DNA of 64,000 nt from the NCBI RefSeq assembly GCF_021155765.1, contig NC_060110.1:4588001-4652000 (forward strand). The letters run 5' to 3'. Numbering within the stretch: the first letter of the stretch is position 1; the number at the start of each line of letters is the position of its first letter. Positions 59,381-64,000 of this stretch are shown piece after piece. The notes beneath the pieces are model-generated. The model searched no databases, was not told where the DNA came from, and was given only the letters and a program-made list of their open reading frames with translations. The DNA is from Diprion similis. Taxonomy: Eukaryota > Arthropoda > Insecta > Hymenoptera > Diprionidae. The position numbers were made by a program, and so were the translations under genes.

Positions 59381-61142
59381 GTGTATAATGCCTACGAAAC
59401 TTTCTGTGAATAATATACGAATGGTATGCAGAATCCGTATTACCCATCAAAGAGCCGAGTTGCAGAAACAAAAGCAGCCGAGGACATCGAAGGTGAGTTA
59501 TCGTATGTCAACTTTTTGTTATTCGGTGCAACTTCAGCTTTTAGCGATTGCGATTCTCGACTCTCCGCCTCGGGTGTCGTTTGTTATTGTTTGTACGGCT
59601 GATTTTCGGTAAGTGCGTTGTTGGATTGTTAGCAAGCTTAACTCAGTCTGTTTAGGCAGCCAGCTACAACACAAAAAGATTGAATGGACGTAGAATCGAG
59701 TGTAATTATTACGATGCATAGCCACAAGCGTTTTGTGACAAGAAAATGCCCTGATAATCGTCCCTTGACGTTTTCTTTCTATCATTCTGAAAAGACGGGC
59801 CGTGCGGAAGGTGACCTTCGTACGTGTTTTGTCTCGGATTTCAGTTCGCGGATCGCTTCTCACTCGTAGACACACGTTTTTGAAATGAAAATTTTATTGC
59901 GTCGTTGACTTTGGAGTTATTTCTTATGTAAGAAAAAACTGTAAGTGAGCATCTATTTCCTCCATATCGTAATCCTTTGTTACCGTTGAACAAAAGTTAA
60001 CGCATCACGGCGTTATCAATTGTTTCGAAATTTTTAGTGAGAATCGAAATCGTCAACTGTTATTGATTTTCTGATACATACCGATTAATTATGTCTTGGA
60101 TAACTATGGTAAATTTTGAATTCTGTTCAAATCGTTATTAAAGATACATTATAAGTACTAGCAAAATATTGTGTTATTTTACTTGATTGTAGAAAGAGAC
60201 TGTAACAACGTTGCTTGGCATTAGTGATTACCTAGATTGAAAGTCCCTGTCAACAAATCTTGAAAGACATCACTCGGTAGCGGAACTGATGAATTTATTA
60301 CATATAAACAACAGGTATGAAACAATCCCAATAATTTTTCACCGATTCATGTAATCGATAAGATTTTCCAAAACTTGACATAACGCATTACCTATGAACC
60401 TGACTATATGGATGTTGAATTAGATCAGAAATTAAAATAATGTTATGGTATTGTTCTTCACCTGGTTACAGAATTGAACTAATGCAGGAATGAACGAACT
60501 GGTTAGCAAGTATCCGTATTGAGTGACCCTGGTGATATATGCTGGGAGAATAAAATGCAGAAGCTGAATAGCTCGCAAATTTGTGGAAGACTAGAAAACA
60601 GGTAAACATTTGAGATCATTTTTGATTATACCTTTGGACTACTTTCGACCAGAGAAATTTGTCAGTTAGCTAAAATTGATTGGTGTTCAGTTCTTCATTA
60701 TATTCACAAAAAATAACGGTAATTTTTCACCTTTTGTATATTAATTTTGCAAAACAAATACTATTAAAATGTTGTTATTTCTGATCTGATAACAGGGGCA
60801 CACTATATTGCAGCACTATCGACCACATTTAGCGATGATCCAAATCACGTAATCCAATCAATCAACCTCTGACAACAAACTCAAAATTAAACCATCCGCT
60901 ACACATTGAATAAAACTGAAAGGTACATATTCGACATGATTTTTAATTACCATATCCCTTTTGATTGTAAATGATTTCAGCTGCTCACTAATTTTATGCA
61001 TTACTTCAATATGTGTTCTTATTTTATTATAATATTTTATTATATTCTCATTATAGCATGAAAAGTGTGTCACCATCATGCAACCTGAGAAGCTACGAGA
61101 ACTACCACATATACATGTAAAGTGCGGAGCAACCCGGAGGAG
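59373..61142 (+). ncRNA. candidate spliced noncoding RNA (or 5' UTR exons)
   Basis: Four segments are bounded by good splice signals in a consistent order. The first, to 59492, ends GAAG|GTGAGT. The second, 60193-60314, has TTGTAG| and CAACAG|GTATGA. The third, 60472-60601, has GTTACAG| and AAACAG|GTAAAC. The fourth, 60796-61142, has ATAACAG| and GGAG|GTGAGA. All three frames of the second exon carry stops, so it is not coding. A 35-codon frame starting at ATG 59388 reaches the first donor. It is either a long noncoding RNA or the 5' untranslated region of a gene beyond this window. Exon joining is inferred. Confidence 0.3.
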
Positions 61143-62785
61143 GTGAGAAAACTTATTTCAATTATTGTTTTATAATTCAATGAGCTGCATTTGAAACCTA
61201 ATTTTTGTCATCGCGTAATATGTGGCAAACGAATATGGAAGTAGACAACAGTAATAATAGAAAATCCAGTTTGCTAAATTAATTCGAGCTTCCTTTTTCG
61301 TTTTTTCAGAGTTAAGCAGAGACATCTGAGTAACTTCTCCATTACTCAGCAACTTGGTGAGTTTGCATGTGTTTAGGCTACGGGTATTTCCCTGGGACTC
61401 CTTTGTCATGTGGCGTGGCGGTAAAAATTGTTAAACAAATCTTCGATTTCTTAGCTGCATGGATAGGCTCATTCGCGATCTCAACGGTGCTTGACTTTCA
61501 ATTGACTCATTTTTATTTTTTTCTTGGAGTTGACCTATTTTACCGCAGTTACTCAAAGTTAGAAATTTTGCACGTTGCTGAAAGTGGAATGAGCATCGCG
61601 ACAGGTTGCTATCACTTACTCAACATTCGCGAAAACAGATTGTGTTTAGCTACAGATTATATGATTACAATGATGTCGTTTAAGTGATGGATAAACCTGA
61701 GGGTTAAACATATTTCAACGATTGGTTAATTGATGACGTTTCAAAGTCTGGCAGAATGTAACGTAACCAACTTGCATGATATATCTTGAATCATTTTCAA
61801 TTTTTTAATGCCCAGCAATTATCGAATAACTAGAGGCTTAGCTCGCGTAGAAAAATGCAGGATGTTTTTAATCCATCTTACAAAAGGTTGTTGTACCGAT
61901 AGTCCGTCAGCAGTCACTAAAACAAAACTCTCGCTGAATATGGTACAACAACGTTTTGCTCCCCACAGGTAATCAAAGAAAAAGTAAGTCACAGTGACCA
62001 CGGCGCAAATGAGGAAGAATGATGTGTGTTGGAAAAAATGGTGAATCGTTTAGAGCGAATATAGGTAATCGGGTAGGTAGGTGGCCGTTTGGTATCCGTC
62101 GCGAGGTTTGATGTAGATGTGTGTGTGAATCTCTTTTCAACATTTCCGTCGGGTGGTTCCGTTGGGAATCAGGCGAGGGTAGGAAGGTCGCGATGCACCG
62201 CGATGTTATTATTTTTTGTAATCCACAGCGTCAAATGATCACAGTGATTTTCATCCAGCAACACGTGAAAGACTGAATATAAGAGTCTCTGAACTATTTA
62301 TTACTAAGCTTTCAAATTTTAACGAGGTTCAATTTCCCGTTTCCTGTTACTTTGCTATCATTTTCCAGTGGTTATTGAATTCAATTATTTATTCATTATC
62401 TATATCATTATTCCATTCAATTGATCTCTGTGATCGTCTGAATGGGCAAAAAGCATCTCTGGACCATCTATCGCGTTCCGTGGTACGCTAGATGGGGAGA
62501 GATGCTGAGCTCGAAGACTTCGCGTCGAAGAGGACCGCCGACCGTCACGCCACACAATAATGCATGCCCTCCAACCTCCCTCCCGGACTTGACTCGCATC
62601 TCGGAAGAACAATTCGCATCGCAATGTGTTGGATTCAAAATGACGCAGATGCGAATTGGTTTTCTACAGAATTTTGCGACAAGTCCTAGACATTTAAGAT
62701 TTTTTGACGGATTAATCGGCCGCGCCTTTTTGCGCGTTGATTAATCACGGGAATCAGGCGCGTAATTAGCGCGACGATTGATAAT
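61143..62785. other. intergenic or intron, no gene assigned
   Basis: Contains a plus-strand open frame (61367-61687, 106 codons) and two overlapping opposite frames in a GC-rich patch (62400-62744); none shows a domain. An acceptor TTTTTTCAG| at about 61309 could continue the noncoding exon chain. A short inverted repeat CCATCT...AGATGG surrounds 62462-62495. Confidence 0.35.
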
Positions 62786-63164
62786 CAGAGTGGCGACAGA
62801 CTGGGAAGTCGGGAATAGTTAGGAAAAAGTCAGGGAATTATGACGGACCATAGGGAAAAACGGACTTTTGTTATAAATCTTTTTCACTGTTCAGTTTGGC
62901 TTCGTAAATTCAGTTAAGATAACTTTGGAAAATCGAATCGTTCAATTTCTAATTATTTGTGTGAAACGAAGCAATACTATGTATTTTTTGATCCAAATTT
63001 ATATGTTCAAGGTACACAACTTCTGAAGCTTTTAGTCGTAAAAACTGCCTAACATTACCTCATTTAAGTCTTGTAGAAAAACGTCAGGGAATTCTGTATT
63101 TTTTGACGAGAAAGATCAGGGAGTAGTCAAGAAATTATATTTGAGTGAAATTGTCGCTACCCTG
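62786..63164. mobile_element. MITE, 379 bp, CAGRGTRGCGACA termini, ATAAT duplication
   Basis: The element starts CAGAGTGGCGACAG and ends TTGTCGCTACCCTG, inverted copies of each other. Identical ATAAT flanks (62781-62785 and 63165-63169) mark a 5-bp target duplication. Inside are repeated CAGGGAATT and CAGGGAGT words. Duplication length, termini and interior resemble the copy at 4157-4516, so both belong to one family. There is no transposase frame. Confidence 0.75.
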
Positions 63165-63299
63165 ATAATGCGAATCGGTCGATCGCCCCTTTCACTTGAC
63201 GATTTCGTAAACGGTATCAATAAATAAAAGCACTCTCAATGTGTTGAGCTTTTAGCTTTTCAATCAAATTTGTTACTTAAAACTGAATTCTCAAGTTTG

Positions 63300-63430
63300 C
63301 ATTGTCCGCGCCGTTTGCGCGTTGACTTGATACTTTTTGGTTCTGAGCGATAGCGCGGCATTTACAAGCCGGCGGTCAATTCACGGAGATAAAAATCGCG
63401 GAGTGTATAGTGATAGTGAAGAATCTTGTC
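63300..63430 (+). promoter_or_regulatory. second promoter and first-exon candidate
   Basis: A CpG-rich stretch (GTCCGCGCCGTTTGCGCG, GAGCGATAGCGCGG, GCCGGCGG) is followed by a strong donor TTGTC|GTAAGT (exon end 63430) and, 70 bases on, a strong acceptor TTTTTTCTTTCAG|GGC (exon start 63503). This looks like the first exon of a gene that continues beyond the window. No start codon can be assigned. Confidence 0.35.
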
Positions 63431-63610
63431 GTAAGTATTTATAAAACATATCTGAGGTGTATGAAAGTATTTGTTTTGTAATTGTATTTTTTTTTCTTTC
63501 AGGGCAACGAACTAACTTTCTTGTTAAGGATACGGAGAAATGTTACTTAACTCGGACGACATTATTTTTGTCGGTGTACACACTTTTGTCATTGTGCTAA
63601 TCGTATTTTC

Positions 63611-63780
63611 GTCTGTTTCAACTAACCTAACCTTTTGTCTGTTTCAGCTAATCAAACTTTTTGTCTATTTCAGCTAATCAAACTTTTTGACTGTTTCAGT
63701 TGATTCATCTTTTGTCTGTTTCAGCTAAACAAACTTTTTGATTATTTCAGCTAATCAAATTGTTTGTCTGTTCGAGCTTA
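63611..63780 (+). repeat. 26-bp tandem array of splice-acceptor-like units
   Basis: Six units of 26, 26, 26, 25, 26 and 26 bp plus a partial seventh start at 63611, 63637, 63663, 63689, 63714, 63740 and 63766. The consensus unit is GTCTGTTTCAG followed by CTAATCAAACTTTTT. Each complete unit carries a T-rich tract ending in CAG or CA and a CTAAY-like word resembling an intron branch site. The first copy (CAACTAACC) and the last copy are the most diverged. Confidence 0.85.
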
Positions 63781-64000
63781 TGAAAGCTTTTGTATTTTCG
63801 ATGAAATTTTTTTACCGACATCTGTAAGCGATTACTGGTACAATTTCCGAAATCTTCAATAAAGCCTTGATAAACCCTGCTGAAATCGAATTAAGATGTG
63901 TAAAATTGTTGATCGAAGAAATATCTCACCTCAGGCGTTTTTTGGTAGAGTATCTTTGTTGAGGTGAAATATTTCCCCGATCAGTAATTTTTCGTAGCAC

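Noticed and set aside
59534..59875. 113-codon minus-strand frame in GC-rich DNA
   Set aside because: Overlaps another open frame on the plus strand, has no domain or splice context, and lies in a CpG-rich promoter-proximal region where long frames arise by chance.
62400..62744. Two overlapping frames on opposite strands (74 and 100 codons)
   Set aside because: Neither resembles a known protein; both depend on the locally high GC content, which lowers stop-codon frequency.

Overview
This window is nuclear DNA of an insect. It is AT-rich, every recognisable gene is split by GT-AG introns, and the predicted proteins are closest to insect orthologues. The gene set and protein character suggest a hymenopteran, but that is inference and I could not test it against a database. 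There is no sign of an operon, CRISPR array, plasmid or phage.

Four conserved genes can be rebuilt exon by exon with intact reading frames. ERK MAP kinase (rolled) is on the minus strand at 10688-19702, with 7 coding exons and 365 residues. RNA polymerase II subunit RPB11 is on the plus strand at 20405-22813, with 4 exons and 117 residues. A CLIP-170/CLIP-190 microtubule plus-end protein is on the minus strand at 24519-49551, with 20 coding exons and about 1680 residues. The ribosome-rescue factor pelota is on the plus strand at 52252-58107, with 9 exons and 388 residues. rolled and RPB11 are head to head, with 702 bp between start codons. CLIP-190 and pelota are also divergent. RPB11 and CLIP-190 converge around 22.8-24.5 kb.

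The left 10 kb is gene-poor. It holds a tRNA-derived SINE-like sequence (about 1180), a block of ACTGAAAT-like words (3175-3600), a compact promoter-like cluster followed by a 45-codon ORF (3874-4125), a MITE with a TTAAA target-site duplication (4157-4516), one strongly coding-like orphan exon on the minus strand (7515-7656), a near-palindrome of about 500 bp (7936-8430) and a GC-rich poly(A)-tailed insertion (9048-9283). The right 6 kb holds a GC-rich promoter-like segment, a chain of four well-spliced but apparently noncoding exons (59373-61142), a second MITE of the same kind with an ATAAT duplication (62786-63164), a second promoter/first-exon candidate (63300-63430) and a 26-bp tandem array built from splice-acceptor-like units (63611-63780).

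The genes are housekeeping and signalling genes and do not form a dedicated system. I found no clearly new multi-gene system. The most interesting signals are the splice-acceptor-like tandem array, three long hairpins, an exon-pair duplication in the CLIP-190 rod with a possible phase-compatible cassette exon at its N-terminus, the orphan exon, and the MITE pair.
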